Shown: positions 24,066-33,609, numbered from the stretch's first letter. The stretch: DNA of 64,000 nt from JAKFDI01 sp044508835 (GCA_044508835.1 JBIQHD010000017.1:1-64000), one strand, 5' to 3'. The notes: generated by a model not told the origin, from the letters alone. Made by a program: numbers and translations.

Positions 24066-24932
24066 ATGACGGCCGGAATGTCCACGCGCGGCACCATCGT
24101 CTTCTCGCACGCCAACGGCTTTCCCGCCGGGACCTACCGCGTGCTGTTCAAGCAGTGGCAGGCGGCGGGCTACCGCGTGCGCGCCATCGAGAAGTTCGGC
24201 CACGACCCGCGCTACCCCGTCACCAGCAACTGGCCGCACCTGCGCGACCAGCTCATCCATTTCATCGAGGCCGAGGCGGAGGGGCCGGCATGGCTGGTCG
24301 GCCATTCGCTGGGCGGATTCCTCAGCGTCTTGGCCGCGGCACGCCGCCCCGATCTCGCAGCGGGCGTGGTGCTGCTCGACTCGCCGATTCCTTCCACCCT
24401 GCGCGGCGGCCTCATCGGCCTGTTCAAGCTCACCGGCGCGGTGCGGCGCTTCTCGCCCTCGCACGTCTCGCGCAAGCGCCGCGAGCACTGGCCGACGCCG
24501 AGCGCCGCCTTCGACCACTTCGCGATGAAGCCGGTGTTCGCGCGCTGGGACCAGGAGGTGCTGCGCGACTACATCCGCAGCGGCCTCGAAGCCGGCGATG
24601 AACAGCACCGGCTGGCCTTCCGCCGCGAGGTCGAGAGCCGCATCTACGAGACGCTGCCGCACCACATGACGCGGGTGCTGACCAAGCACCGGCTGGCGTG
24701 CCCGGCGGCCTTCGTCGGCGGGCGGCGGTCGGCCGAGGTCCGGCTGCTGGGGCTGGACGCGACGCGGCGCGTCACCCGCGGGCGGATGTCGTGGATCGAC
24801 GGCTCGCACCTCTTTCCGTTCGAGCATCCGGGCGAGACCGCGGCCGAGGTGATCCGCTGGCTCGAGCGCTTCGCGCACGACCGCCCGGACCCTGCGCCGG
24901 CGAGGGTCGAGCCCGAGGTCGCCTGCCTATAA
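24066..24932 (+). CDS. Alpha/beta hydrolase
   Basis: A 288-residue serine hydrolase fold. The oxyanion-hole segment is VFSHANGFPAGTYR and the nucleophile elbow is GHSLGGFL near residue 80. The acid is probably in DSPIPST or later, and the His is in WIDGSHLFPFEHP. Family and substrate cannot be told; the HANGFPAG motif is shared by a widespread proteobacterial group of unknown role. It begins one base after the Anbu stop. Its own stop codon lies inside the pyrG -10 hexamer. Confidence 0.85.
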   Translation: MTAGMSTRGTIVFSHANGFPAGTYRVLFKQWQAAGYRVRAIEKFGHDPRYPVTSNWPHLRDQLIHFIEAEAEGPAWLVGHSLGGFLSVLAAARRPDLAAGVVLLDSPIPSTLRGGLIGLFKLTGAVRRFSPSHVSRKRREHWPTPSAAFDHFAMKPVFARWDQEVLRDYIRSGLEAGDEQHRLAFRREVESRIYETLPHHMTRVLTKHRLACPAAFVGGRRSAEVRLLGLDATRRVTRGRMSWIDGSHLFPFEHPGETAAEVIRWLERFAHDRPDPAPARVEPEVACL

Positions 24933-24933
24933 T
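24928..24933 (+). promoter_or_regulatory. -10 hexamer of pyrG
   Basis: A perfect TATAAT in the context GCCTATAATCGCG, 47 bases before the pyrG start. It overlaps the stop codon of the upstream hydrolase. The -35 region has no good match. Confidence 0.65.
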
Positions 24934-24979
24934 CGCGCTTTACCACGATGGCAAACGCGTGAGCGCCTTGCCGAACGCA

Positions 24980-26653
24980 ATGACCAAGTTCGTCTTTGTC
25001 ACCGGCGGTGTGGTGTCCTCGCTGGGCAAGGGCATCGCGGCTGCATCACTGGCTGCGATCCTCGAATCGCGCGGCCTCAAAGTCACCCTCATCAAGCTCG
25101 ATCCGTACCTGAACGTCGATCCGGGCACGATGTCGCCGTTCCAGCACGGCGAGGTCTTCGTCACCGACGACGGCGCCGAGACCGACCTGGACCTCGGCCA
25201 CTACGAGCGCTTCATCACCACGCGGATGAAGAAGGCCAACAACTTCACCACCGGCCAGATCTACAAGAGCGTGATCGAGAAGGAGCGCCGCGGCGACTAC
25301 CTCGGCAAGACGGTGCAGGTGATCCCGCACGTCACCAACGAGATCCAGGATTTCGTCAAGCGCGGCGCCGGCATCGGCACCGACAAGCCGGTGGACGTGG
25401 CCATCGTCGAGATCGGCGGCACGGTGGGCGACATCGAGTCCCTGCCCTTCCTCGAGGCCGTGCGCCAGATGAGCCTGCGCATGGGGCCGAACAACTCGGC
25501 CTTCGTGCACCTGACCTACGTGCCGTACATCGCCGCCGCGGGCGAGCTCAAGACCAAGCCGACGCAGCACACCGTGCAGAAGATGCGCGAGATCGGCATC
25601 CAGCCCGACGCCCTGCTGTGCCGCGCCGACCGCCGCATCCCCGACGAGGAGCGCGAGAAGATCTCGCTGTTCACCAACGTCGCCGAGTGGGGCGTGATCT
25701 CCATGTGGGACGTGGACACCATCTACAAGGTGCCCCGCATGCTGCACGAGCAGGGGCTCGACGGCCTGGTGTGCGACAAGCTGCGCATCAACACGCCGCC
25801 GGCCAACCTCAAGCGCTGGGACGCCCTGGTGCGCGAGGTCGAGCAGCCGCAGCACACCGTGACCATCGGCATGTGCGGCAAGTACACCGACCTGTCCGAT
25901 TCCTACAAGTCGCTGAACGAGGCGCTGCGCCACGCCGGCATCCACAACCATGCGCGCGTGAACATCGAGTACGTCGATTCGGAGACGCTCACGCCCGAGA
26001 ACGTGGGCGAGCTCGAGCGCTTCGACGCCATCCTCGTGCCCGGTGGCTTCGGCAAGCGCGGCGTGGAGGGCAAGATCCTCACCGCGCAGTTCGCGCGCGA
26101 GCACAAGCTGCCCTACCTCGGCATCTGCCTGGGCATGCAGGTCGCCACCATCGAGTACGCCCGCCACAAGGCGGGGCTGGCCGACGCCAACAGCACCGAG
26201 TTCGACCCCGCCACGCCCGAGCCCGTGATCGCCCTCATCGAGGAATGGCAGGACGCGGACGGCTCCATCCAGACGCGCAGCGCCAGCTCCGACCTCGGCG
26301 GCACCATGCGCCTGGGCGCGCAGAGCTCCGACGTGAAGCCCGGCACGCTGGCCCACAAGATCTACGGCAACGTGGTGACCGAGCGGCACCGCCACCGTTA
26401 CGAGGCCAACGTCAACTACCTCGGCAAGCTCGAGGAGGCCGGCCTCGTGATCTCGGCGCTCACGCAGCGCGAGAAGCTGACCGAGATCGTCGAGCTGCCG
26501 CAGAGCGAGCACCCGTGGTTCATGGGCGTGCAGTTCCACCCCGAGTTCAAGTCGACGCCCTGGGACGGGCATCCGCTGTTCACGTCCTACATCCAGGCAG
26601 CGCTGGCCCACCAGGCCTCGCGCGCCGAATCCGCGCAGAAGGTGCCGGCATGA
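24980..26653 (+). CDS. pyrG: CTP synthase
   Basis: A 557-residue enzyme that converts UTP to CTP with glutamine as nitrogen donor. The synthetase domain starts MTKFVFVTGGVVSSLGKG with the P-loop and continues with LDPYLNVDPGTMSPFQHGEV. The C-terminal glutaminase domain has PYLGICLGMQVATIEYAR with the nucleophile Cys, and FHPE for the His/Glu dyad. The length is normal. It heads the pyrG-kdsA-DUF1330-eno-ftsB cluster and overlaps kdsA by four bases. Confidence 0.98.
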   Translation: MTKFVFVTGGVVSSLGKGIAAASLAAILESRGLKVTLIKLDPYLNVDPGTMSPFQHGEVFVTDDGAETDLDLGHYERFITTRMKKANNFTTGQIYKSVIEKERRGDYLGKTVQVIPHVTNEIQDFVKRGAGIGTDKPVDVAIVEIGGTVGDIESLPFLEAVRQMSLRMGPNNSAFVHLTYVPYIAAAGELKTKPTQHTVQKMREIGIQPDALLCRADRRIPDEEREKISLFTNVAEWGVISMWDVDTIYKVPRMLHEQGLDGLVCDKLRINTPPANLKRWDALVREVEQPQHTVTIGMCGKYTDLSDSYKSLNEALRHAGIHNHARVNIEYVDSETLTPENVGELERFDAILVPGGFGKRGVEGKILTAQFAREHKLPYLGICLGMQVATIEYARHKAGLADANSTEFDPATPEPVIALIEEWQDADGSIQTRSASSDLGGTMRLGAQSSDVKPGTLAHKIYGNVVTERHRHRYEANVNYLGKLEEAGLVISALTQREKLTEIVELPQSEHPWFMGVQFHPEFKSTPWDGHPLFTSYIQAALAHQASRAESAQKVPA

Positions 26654-27507
26654 AGCTCTGTGGTTTCGACGCGGGGCTGGACAAGCCCTTCTTCCTCATC
26701 GCCGGCCCCTGCGTGGTCGAGTCCGAGCAGCTGCAGATGGACGTGGCCGGGCGGCTGAAGGAGATCACCTCGGCGCTGGGCATCCCGTTCATCTTCAAGA
26801 GCAGCTACGACAAGGCCAACCGCTCCAGCGGCACGTCCTTCCGTGGCCCGGGCATGGACAAGGGCCTCGCGATCCTCGCCAAGGTCAAGCGCGAGCTGCA
26901 GGTGCCCCTCCTCACCGACGTGCACACCGAGGAGGAAGTGCCGAAGGTGGCGGCGGTCGTCGACGTGCTGCAGACGCCCGCCTTCCTGTGCCGCCAGACC
27001 GACTTCATCCGCGCCGTGGCGCAGAGCGGCAAGCCGGCGAACATCAAGAAGGGCCAGTTCCTCGCGCCGCACGACATGAAGAACGTGATCGACAAGGCCC
27101 GCGCCGCCGCGCGCGAGAAGGGCCTGCCCGACGACGTGTTCATGGCCTGCGAGCGCGGCGCGAGCTTCGGCTACAACAACCTCGTCTCCGACATGCGCAG
27201 CCTCGCCATCATGCGCGAGACGGGTGCGCCGGTCGTCTTCGACGCCACCCACTCGGTGCAGCTGCCCGGCGGCCAGGGCACGAGCTCGGGCGGCCAGCGC
27301 GAGTTCGTGCCGGTGCTCGCGCGCGCAGCCATCGCGGTAGGGGTGGCCGGCGTGTTCATGGAAACGCACCCCGACCCCGCGCATGCCATGAGCGACGGTC
27401 CCAACGCCGTGCCGCTCGCGCGCATGCAGGCGCTGCTCGAACAGCTCGTCGCGCTCGACCGCGTGGTCAAGCAGCAGCCGCTGCTCGAAAACGATTTCTC
27501 CTGCTGA
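26650..27507 (+). CDS. kdsA: 3-deoxy-8-phosphooctulonate synthase, metal-dependent class
   Basis: A 285-residue enzyme that joins phosphoenolpyruvate and arabinose 5-phosphate to make KDO 8-phosphate for lipopolysaccharide. Typical blocks are FKSSYDKANRSSGTSFRGPG, LLTDVHTEEEV, LCRQTDFIRAV and FDATHSVQLPGG. The N-terminal box reads FFLIAGPCVVES with Cys21 where the E. coli enzyme has Asn (GGMNVLES), so it belongs to the metal-requiring class. It is translationally coupled to pyrG. Confidence 0.96.
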   Translation: MKLCGFDAGLDKPFFLIAGPCVVESEQLQMDVAGRLKEITSALGIPFIFKSSYDKANRSSGTSFRGPGMDKGLAILAKVKRELQVPLLTDVHTEEEVPKVAAVVDVLQTPAFLCRQTDFIRAVAQSGKPANIKKGQFLAPHDMKNVIDKARAAAREKGLPDDVFMACERGASFGYNNLVSDMRSLAIMRETGAPVVFDATHSVQLPGGQGTSSGGQREFVPVLARAAIAVGVAGVFMETHPDPAHAMSDGPNAVPLARMQALLEQLVALDRVVKQQPLLENDFSC

Positions 27508-27519
27508 AGCACCGCACCG

Positions 27520-27810
27520 ATGCCTGCCTACATCCTTGCCGACGTGACCGTCACCGACCCCGAGAAGATGGCCCGGTACCGCGAGTGGAGCACCCGCGCG
27601 ATGCAGGAGCACGGCGCCGAGGTGCTGGTGCGCGGCGGCGAGTTCGAGGTGCTCGAAGGCCCCTGGACGCCCGGCCGCCTCGTCGTGCTGCGCTTTCCCG
27701 ACCGCGCCAGGGCCCGCGCCTTCTACGAGAGCGAGACCTACACCCATGCCCGCAGCCTGCGCGAAGGCGCCGGCGTGATGCGCATGGTCGTGGTGGACGG
27801 CCTCGCCTGA
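27520..27810 (+). CDS. DUF1330 family protein
   Basis: A 96-residue ferredoxin-like alpha/beta protein starting MPAYILADVTVTDPEKMARYREW. It has GAEVLVRGGEFEVLEGPWTP and the strand LVVLRFPDRARARAFYES, which mark DUF1330. The family is related to dimeric alpha-beta barrel proteins, and its function is not established. It lies 12 bases after kdsA and 49 bases before eno, inside the same cluster, as in several beta-proteobacteria. Confidence 0.9.
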   Translation: MPAYILADVTVTDPEKMARYREWSTRAMQEHGAEVLVRGGEFEVLEGPWTPGRLVVLRFPDRARARAFYESETYTHARSLREGAGVMRMVVVDGLA

Positions 27811-27859
27811 GCGCCGGCACCCGCAAAGAATCCACAAGCAAGCCTCCAAAGGAACCTGA

Positions 27860-29143
<1,284 letters not shown>

Positions 29144-29161
29144 GCCAGGCCGCGGCAGCCC

Positions 29162-29440
29162 ATGCGCTTCCTCACGCTGGCCCTGGTGCTGCTGCTGGCG
29201 CTCGTGCAGGGCAACCTCTGGTTCGGGCGCGGCAGCGTGCCGCGCGTGATGGCGCTGCAGTCGCAGCTCGACGAGCAGAAGGCCGTCAACGAGGTGGCGC
29301 GCGCCCGCAACGAGCGGCTGGCGGCCGAGGTGACCGACCTCAAGGAAGGCCTGGAGATGGTCGAGGAGAAGGCCCGCTTCGAGCTGGGCATGGTCAAGCC
29401 CGACGAGATCATGGTGCAGATCAGCGCCCCGCGGCGCTGA
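29162..29440 (+). CDS. ftsB: Cell division protein FtsB
   Basis: A 92-residue bitopic membrane protein of the divisome that forms a complex with FtsL and FtsQ. It has an N-terminal transmembrane helix (FLTLALVLLLALVQGNLWFG) and a coiled coil of about 45 residues with LDEQKAVNEVARARNERLAAE. The C-terminal motif GLEMVEEKARFELGMVKPDE is the FtsB signature. Position after eno is conserved across proteobacteria. Confidence 0.95.
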   Translation: MRFLTLALVLLLALVQGNLWFGRGSVPRVMALQSQLDEQKAVNEVARARNERLAAEVTDLKEGLEMVEEKARFELGMVKPDEIMVQISAPRR

Positions 29441-29452
29441 CCGTCGCCGCCC

Positions 29453-30070
29453 GTGCCCGACGCCCTGCAGCCCCTCTTCGCCGCCGCCTTCACGCTGTGG
29501 GGCGCGCCGGTCACCTGGCTGGAAATCGTCGCCTTCGTGCTGGCGGTGGCCATGGTGGTGCTCAACATCCGCGTGAACCCGATCGCCTGGCCGCTGGCGA
29601 TCACGAGCTCGCTGCTGTACTTCGCGCTGTTCTGGGACAGCCGGCTCTACGGCGAGGCCAGCCTGCAGTGGCTGTTCATCACCGTGGCGGGCTGGGGCTG
29701 GTGGCAGTGGCTCGCCGGCCGCGCGGCCGACGGCACGCGGCTGCACGTGCACAGCCTCACGCCGCGCGGGCGCTGGAACGCGCTGCTGGCGATGGCCGTC
29801 GCCTGGCCGCTGACCGGCCTCTTCCTGCGCCATGCCACCGATTCCGACGTGCCCTGGTGGGACGCCTTCCCGACCGCGGGCAGCATCGTCGGCCAGTGGC
29901 TGCTGGGCCGCAAGTACGTGGAGAACTGGCCGGCGTGGATCGCCGTCAACGCGGTGAGCGTGGCGCTCTTCGCCCACAAGGGGCTGTGGCTCACGGTGCT
30001 GCTGTATGCGCTGTTCATCGCCATGTCGGTGGTCGGCTGGCGCGAGTGGCGGCGCCTCGCACGGCCATGA
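29453..30070 (+). CDS. pnuC: Nicotinamide riboside transporter PnuC
   Basis: A 205-residue inner-membrane protein with about seven hydrophobic helices, from a GTG start 12 bases after ftsB. It has the family features WLEIVAFVLAVAMVVLNIR, WPLAITSSLLYFALFWDSRL and the WxxW-like GWGWWQW, plus LGRKYVENWPAWIAVNAVS near the C terminus. PnuC imports nicotinamide riboside by facilitated diffusion driven by phosphorylation inside the cell. The kinase gene follows with an ATGA overlap, so uptake and trapping are encoded together. Confidence 0.93.
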   Translation: MPDALQPLFAAAFTLWGAPVTWLEIVAFVLAVAMVVLNIRVNPIAWPLAITSSLLYFALFWDSRLYGEASLQWLFITVAGWGWWQWLAGRAADGTRLHVHSLTPRGRWNALLAMAVAWPLTGLFLRHATDSDVPWWDAFPTAGSIVGQWLLGRKYVENWPAWIAVNAVSVALFAHKGLWLTVLLYALFIAMSVVGWREWRRLARP

Positions 30071-30708
30071 GCCGGGGCTTCGTGGTGGCGCTGGTCGGCG
30101 CCGAAAGCTCGGGCAAGACCACCTTGGCGGCGCAGCTGCATGCGGGCCTCGCGGATGAACGGCAGGCCTCGGTCGCGCTGGTGCCCGAGGTGCTGCGCCA
30201 GTTCTGCATCGACGCCGGCCGCACGCCGCGCCGCGACGAGCAGGCCGGCATCGCCGAGGAACAGACGCGCCGCATCGAGGCTGCCGCCGCCGCGCACGAG
30301 CTGGTGATCGCCGACACCACGGCGCTGATGATCGCCGTCTACAGCGACCTGGTCTTCGGCGACCGCTCGCTCTACCCGATGGCCGAGGCGGCGCATCGCC
30401 GCTGCGACCTCACGCTGCTCACCGCGCTCGACCTGCCGTGGCTGCCCGACGGCCTGATGCGTGACGGCCCGCACGTGCAGGCGCCGGTCGATGCGCTGGT
30501 GCGCGCGGCGCTCGAGCGCGCGGGCACCGGCTGGTCGGTGGTGTCGGGCACCGGGCCGCAGCGCCTGGCCTCGGCCTCGCGCGCGCTGCGCCATGCGCTG
30601 CGGCGCGTGTCGCCCGACGACGCCGCCGCGGCGGACCCGCGCTGGCACTGGGTGTGCGAGCGCTGCAGCGACGGCGACTGCGAGCGCCATTCGCTGCTGC
30701 CGCGCTGA
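30067..30708 (+). CDS. NadR-like ribosylnicotinamide kinase (AAA family)
   Basis: A 213-residue P-loop kinase with VALVGAESSGKTTLAAQLHAG and the NadR-type LVPEVLRQFCIDAGRTPRRDEQ. It also has VIADTTALMIAVYSDLVFGD and LTLLTALDLPWLPDGLMRDG. It corresponds to the C-terminal kinase domain of NadR without the repressor and adenylyltransferase domains. It should phosphorylate nicotinamide riboside imported by PnuC. The tail CERCSDGDCERH has three Cys and a His in close spacing and may bind metal (inference). It is translationally coupled to pnuC. Confidence 0.87.
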   Translation: MSRGFVVALVGAESSGKTTLAAQLHAGLADERQASVALVPEVLRQFCIDAGRTPRRDEQAGIAEEQTRRIEAAAAAHELVIADTTALMIAVYSDLVFGDRSLYPMAEAAHRRCDLTLLTALDLPWLPDGLMRDGPHVQAPVDALVRAALERAGTGWSVVSGTGPQRLASASRALRHALRRVSPDDAAAADPRWHWVCERCSDGDCERHSLLPR

Positions 30709-30714
30709 CCAGGG

Positions 30715-30857
30715 AACCGTTCGCCCTGATACCGATGTGCGTTCAAAAGTACAAGACCGCCACAGAAACCCGCTCACCCTGAGCTTGTCGAAGCCCTGCG
30801 TGCACCAAGAAGCACTTCGACAAGCTCAGTGCGAACGGTTTTCTGGAGCGGTCTGTA
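30715..30857. repeat. REP-like palindromic intergenic element with partial copy
   Basis: Two arms of about 43 bases (30750-30793 and 30815-30857) are nearly reverse complements around a 21-base loop. The inner 15 bases are a perfect match: CTGAGCTTGTCGAAG (30779-30793) with CTTCGACAAGCTCAG (30815-30829). Outer segments pair with few mismatches (AAGACCGCCACAGAAA with TTTTCTGGAGCGGTCT). A partial copy AACCGTTCGCCCTGA lies at 30715-30729. The TTCGACAAGCTCAG core is familiar from dispersed repeats in Comamonadaceae genomes. It sits between convergent genes and may also terminate both transcripts. Confidence 0.8.
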
Positions 30858-31814
30858 TCAATTCAGGCTCGCCGACCCCGGCGGCTGGTTGCCCGCCGGC
30901 GTGAACAGCTCGCCCACGTCCACCGCGTCGAAGTGGTACTTGGCGCCGCAGAAGTCGCAGCCGATCTCCGCCCGGCCCTGCTCCGCCACGATGCCGTCCA
31001 CCTCGTCGCGGCCCAGGCTGCGCAGCATCTGCCCCACACGCTCGCGCGAGCAGGTGCAGGCAAAGCGAGGCTGCCGCGGCTCGAACAGGCGCACCTGCTC
31101 TTCCCAGAACAGGCGGTGCAGCACCGCCTGCGGGTCGAGCGTCAGCAGCTCCTCGCGCGTGAGCGTGGCGGCCAGGTGGGCGATGCGGTTGAAGGCCTCG
31201 TTCAGGCCGATCTCGTCCTCGTTGCGCGCGCCGAGGTTGCCCGCGCCCTCGACCGGCAGGCGCTGGATCAACAGGCCGGCGGCCACGCGGTCGTCGGCCG
31301 CGAGGACGAGCCGGGTGTCGAGCTGCTCGGACTGCAGCATGTAGTGCTCCAGCACCTCGGACAGCTGCTGCAGCGGCTCGCGCCGGTCGCCGTGCAGCGG
31401 CACCACGCCCTGGTAGGCCTGCTGGCCGGGCTGCTTGTCCCGGGGGTCGAGCGTGATGGCACAGCGGCCCTGGCCGTGCACGTTGAGCATGGCCTCCAGC
31501 CGCGCGCCGGCCGGCATCTCGCCCACCACCTTCGCCGTAACGCGGAACGCGAGGTCGGGCTGCACCTCGGCCACCGCCAGCTTCACCGGCCCGTCGCCGA
31601 AGACCTGCAGCACCAGCGCGCCGTTGAACTTGATGTTCGACTGCATCAGCGCGCCGGCAGCGGCCATCTCGCCGAGCAGCTGCCGCACCGGCTCGGGAAA
31701 CGCATCCTGCGCCGCCTCGCGGCGCTGCAGCACTTCCCGCCAGTCGTCGGTCAGGCGCACGATCATGCCGCGCACCGGCAGGCCCTCGAAGATGAACCGG
31801 TACAGACTGCTCAT
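30858..31814 (-). CDS. hslO: Hsp33 redox-regulated chaperone
   Basis: A 318-residue cytoplasmic holdase activated by oxidation. The N-terminal domain includes LYRFIFEGLPVRGMIVRL and GQGRCAITLDP. The C-terminal redox switch has Cys-x-Cys (FACTCSRERV) and Cys-x2-Cys (GCDFCGAKYHF), which bind zinc when reduced. The linker RNEDEIGLNEAFNRIAHL is typical. The length is slightly above the enterobacterial protein. It lies 3 bases downstream of the gamma-carbonic anhydrase gene, forming a two-gene operon, and ends inside the hairpin repeat. Confidence 0.95.
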   Translation of the reverse strand: MSSLYRFIFEGLPVRGMIVRLTDDWREVLQRREAAQDAFPEPVRQLLGEMAAAGALMQSNIKFNGALVLQVFGDGPVKLAVAEVQPDLAFRVTAKVVGEMPAGARLEAMLNVHGQGRCAITLDPRDKQPGQQAYQGVVPLHGDRREPLQQLSEVLEHYMLQSEQLDTRLVLAADDRVAAGLLIQRLPVEGAGNLGARNEDEIGLNEAFNRIAHLAATLTREELLTLDPQAVLHRLFWEEQVRLFEPRQPRFACTCSRERVGQMLRSLGRDEVDGIVAEQGRAEIGCDFCGAKYHFDAVDVGELFTPAGNQPPGSASLN

Positions 31815-31817
31815 CCC

Positions 31818-32342
31818 TCAGCCGATCTTCTTCAGGCCGTTCCTGAAGCGCTTCGCGTTGTCGACGTAATGCAGGGCGCCATGCCGCAGCCGCTCGGCCT
31901 GCTCCGGCGAGAGCTGCCGCACCGCCTTGGCCGGCGAGCCGATGATCATGGAGTTGTCGGGGAACTCCTTGCCCTCGGTCACCAGCGCGCCGGCGCCGAC
32001 GAGGCAGTTGCGGCCGATCTTCGCGCCGTTGAGGATCACCGCCTTGATGCCCACGAGCGAGCCGTCGCCGATGGTGCAGCCGTGCAGCATCACCTGGTGG
32101 CCCACCGTCACGTGCTCGCCGATCACGACCGGAAAGCCGTGGTCGGCATGCACGACGGTGCCGTCCTGCACGTTGGAGTTGCGGCCCACCGTCAGCGTCT
32201 CGGTGTCGCCGCGCAGCACCGCGCCGAACCACACGCTCGCGTTCTCTTCGAGCACCACGTTGCCGATGACCTGGGCGCTGTCGGCCACCCAGGCGCCTTC
32301 GGCCAGTTGCGGTGCGTGTTCATCGAGCTGGTAGAGAGCCAT
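31818..32342 (-). CDS. Gamma-carbonic anhydrase family protein
   Basis: A 174-residue left-handed beta-helix protein of the YrdA/PaaY type. Hexapeptide repeats run from WVADSAQVIGNVVLEENASV to KIGRNCLVGAGALV. Zinc-ligand histidines are in VVHADHG and VGHQVMLHGC, matching active gamma-class enzymes. Activity as a carbonic anhydrase is plausible but many homologues are inactive. It is upstream of hslO and divergent from the DUF455 gene. Confidence 0.92.
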   Translation of the reverse strand: MALYQLDEHAPQLAEGAWVADSAQVIGNVVLEENASVWFGAVLRGDTETLTVGRNSNVQDGTVVHADHGFPVVIGEHVTVGHQVMLHGCTIGDGSLVGIKAVILNGAKIGRNCLVGAGALVTEGKEFPDNSMIIGSPAKAVRQLSPEQAERLRHGALHYVDNAKRFRNGLKKIG

Positions 32343-32366
32343 GGCGGATCACCGTGAAGACGAGCC

Positions 32367-32372
32367 GATAAT
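32367..32372 (+). promoter_or_regulatory. -10 hexamer of the DUF455 gene
   Basis: GATAAT in the context CCGATAATTTTACG, only 13-22 bases before the candidate starts at 32380 and 32389. It implies a very short or nearly absent leader. Confidence 0.45.
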
Positions 32373-32379
32373 TTTACGA

Positions 32380-33207
32380 ATGGCCCCCATGACCCTTCGC
32401 GCACGCGCACTGCAGGTTCTGTGCGTGGACGACCCGGCCGCCAAGGCCGCGATGGCCCGCGCGCTGTTCGACGAGGTCGCCGGCGCAAGCACGGCCGCCT
32501 TCGGCATCGACGACGCGCTGGCCGCGCCGGCCGGCCTGCCCGGGCGCCCCGCCCGGCCCCGGCTCGTGCCGCCCAAGGACGTGCCCACGCGCTCGCCCTT
32601 CACGCTCGAAGGCCGCGCGGCGCTGCTGCACGCCATCACGCACATCGAGTTCAACGCCATCAACCTGGCGCTCGACGCCTGCTGGCGCTTCGCCGGCATG
32701 CCCGAGGCCTTCTACCGCGACTGGCTGCGCGTCGCCTCCGAGGAGGCGCTGCACTTCACGCTGCTGCGCGAGCACCTGCGCTCGCTCGGCTTCGACTACG
32801 GCGACTTCGACGCCCACGACGGCCTGTGGCTGATGACCGAGCGCACGGCCGGCGACATCACCGCCCGCATGGCGCTGGTGCCGCGCACGCTGGAAGCCCG
32901 CGGGCTCGACGCCACGCCGCCCATCCAGGCCAAGCTCCGGCGCGCCGGCGACGAGCGCGCGGTCGCGATCCTCGACGTCATCCTGCGCGACGAGATCGGC
33001 CACGTCGCCATCGGCAACCGCTGGTACCGCTGGCTGTGCGAGCGCGACGGGCTCGACCCGGTGCCGCTGTACCGCCGGCTCGCGCGCCGCTACGAGGCGC
33101 CGCGCCTGCGCCCGCCCTTCAACGAGGCGGCGCGCCGGGCGGCGGGCTTCAGCGACGAGGAGATCGCCTGGCTGTCGTCCCAGGGTGGTCCGCGGCCGCA
33201 AATGTGA
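32380..33207 (+). CDS. DUF455 ferritin-like domain protein
   Basis: A 275-residue protein of the DUF455 group with a ferritin-like helical bundle. Carboxylate and His residues expected for a di-iron centre occur in AITHIEFNAINLALDACW, VASEEALHFTLLREHL and DEIGHVAIGNRWYRWLCE. The family resembles MiaE-type tRNA hydroxylases in fold, but its substrate is unknown. The start is uncertain: ATG 32380 or 32389. A -10-like hexamer immediately upstream argues against the ATG at 32341, which would also overlap the divergent gene. Confidence 0.87.
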   Translation: MAPMTLRARALQVLCVDDPAAKAAMARALFDEVAGASTAAFGIDDALAAPAGLPGRPARPRLVPPKDVPTRSPFTLEGRAALLHAITHIEFNAINLALDACWRFAGMPEAFYRDWLRVASEEALHFTLLREHLRSLGFDYGDFDAHDGLWLMTERTAGDITARMALVPRTLEARGLDATPPIQAKLRRAGDERAVAILDVILRDEIGHVAIGNRWYRWLCERDGLDPVPLYRRLARRYEAPRLRPPFNEAARRAAGFSDEEIAWLSSQGGPRPQM

Positions 33208-33324
33208 CGCACGCCACGCCCCGGCCGTTCGTAACGATCTGCACACCGGTATGGTGCGAGGTCGCCCCGCCCGCGGCAGCGCGCCGCGCGTTGCCCGGCC
33301 GCACGAAAGACAAGGAGTCTCCCG

Positions 33325-33585
33325 GTGGTGTCGCTGATCGCCTTTGCCATGACCGCGTACGGCCTCAACCCGTACGTCGTTGCCACCTTCAACTCCGGGC
33401 TGGCCTGCGAGAACGCGCTGAGCGCGATCACGGCCGCCGCGCTGGAGCAGACGGTGTCGGGCTCCAGCACCTACGCCCTGGCGCCACGCCACATGAAGTG
33501 CATTCCCACCCCCGGCCTCGTGGCCGGCGGCACGCCGCCGCCCGAGACCACGCCGCGCTCGGCCCGGAACCGCTCGAAGCGCTGA
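33325..33585 (+). CDS. Small conserved-looking hypothetical protein
   Basis: An 86-residue protein from a GTG start, supported by an AAGGAG ribosome-binding site at 33312-33317, seven bases upstream. The N-terminal half is hydrophobic with MVSLIAFAMTAYGLNPYVVAT and could be a signal or a membrane segment. The rest is Pro/Thr-rich with two Cys and a basic end. I do not recognise a family. The 117 bases before it hold no gene and have the look of a promoter region. Confidence 0.55.
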   Translation: MVSLIAFAMTAYGLNPYVVATFNSGLACENALSAITAAALEQTVSGSSTYALAPRHMKCIPTPGLVAGGTPPPETTPRSARNRSKR

Positions 33586-33609
33586 CCGCCCGCCGGCGCC
33601 GCGCCCGGA

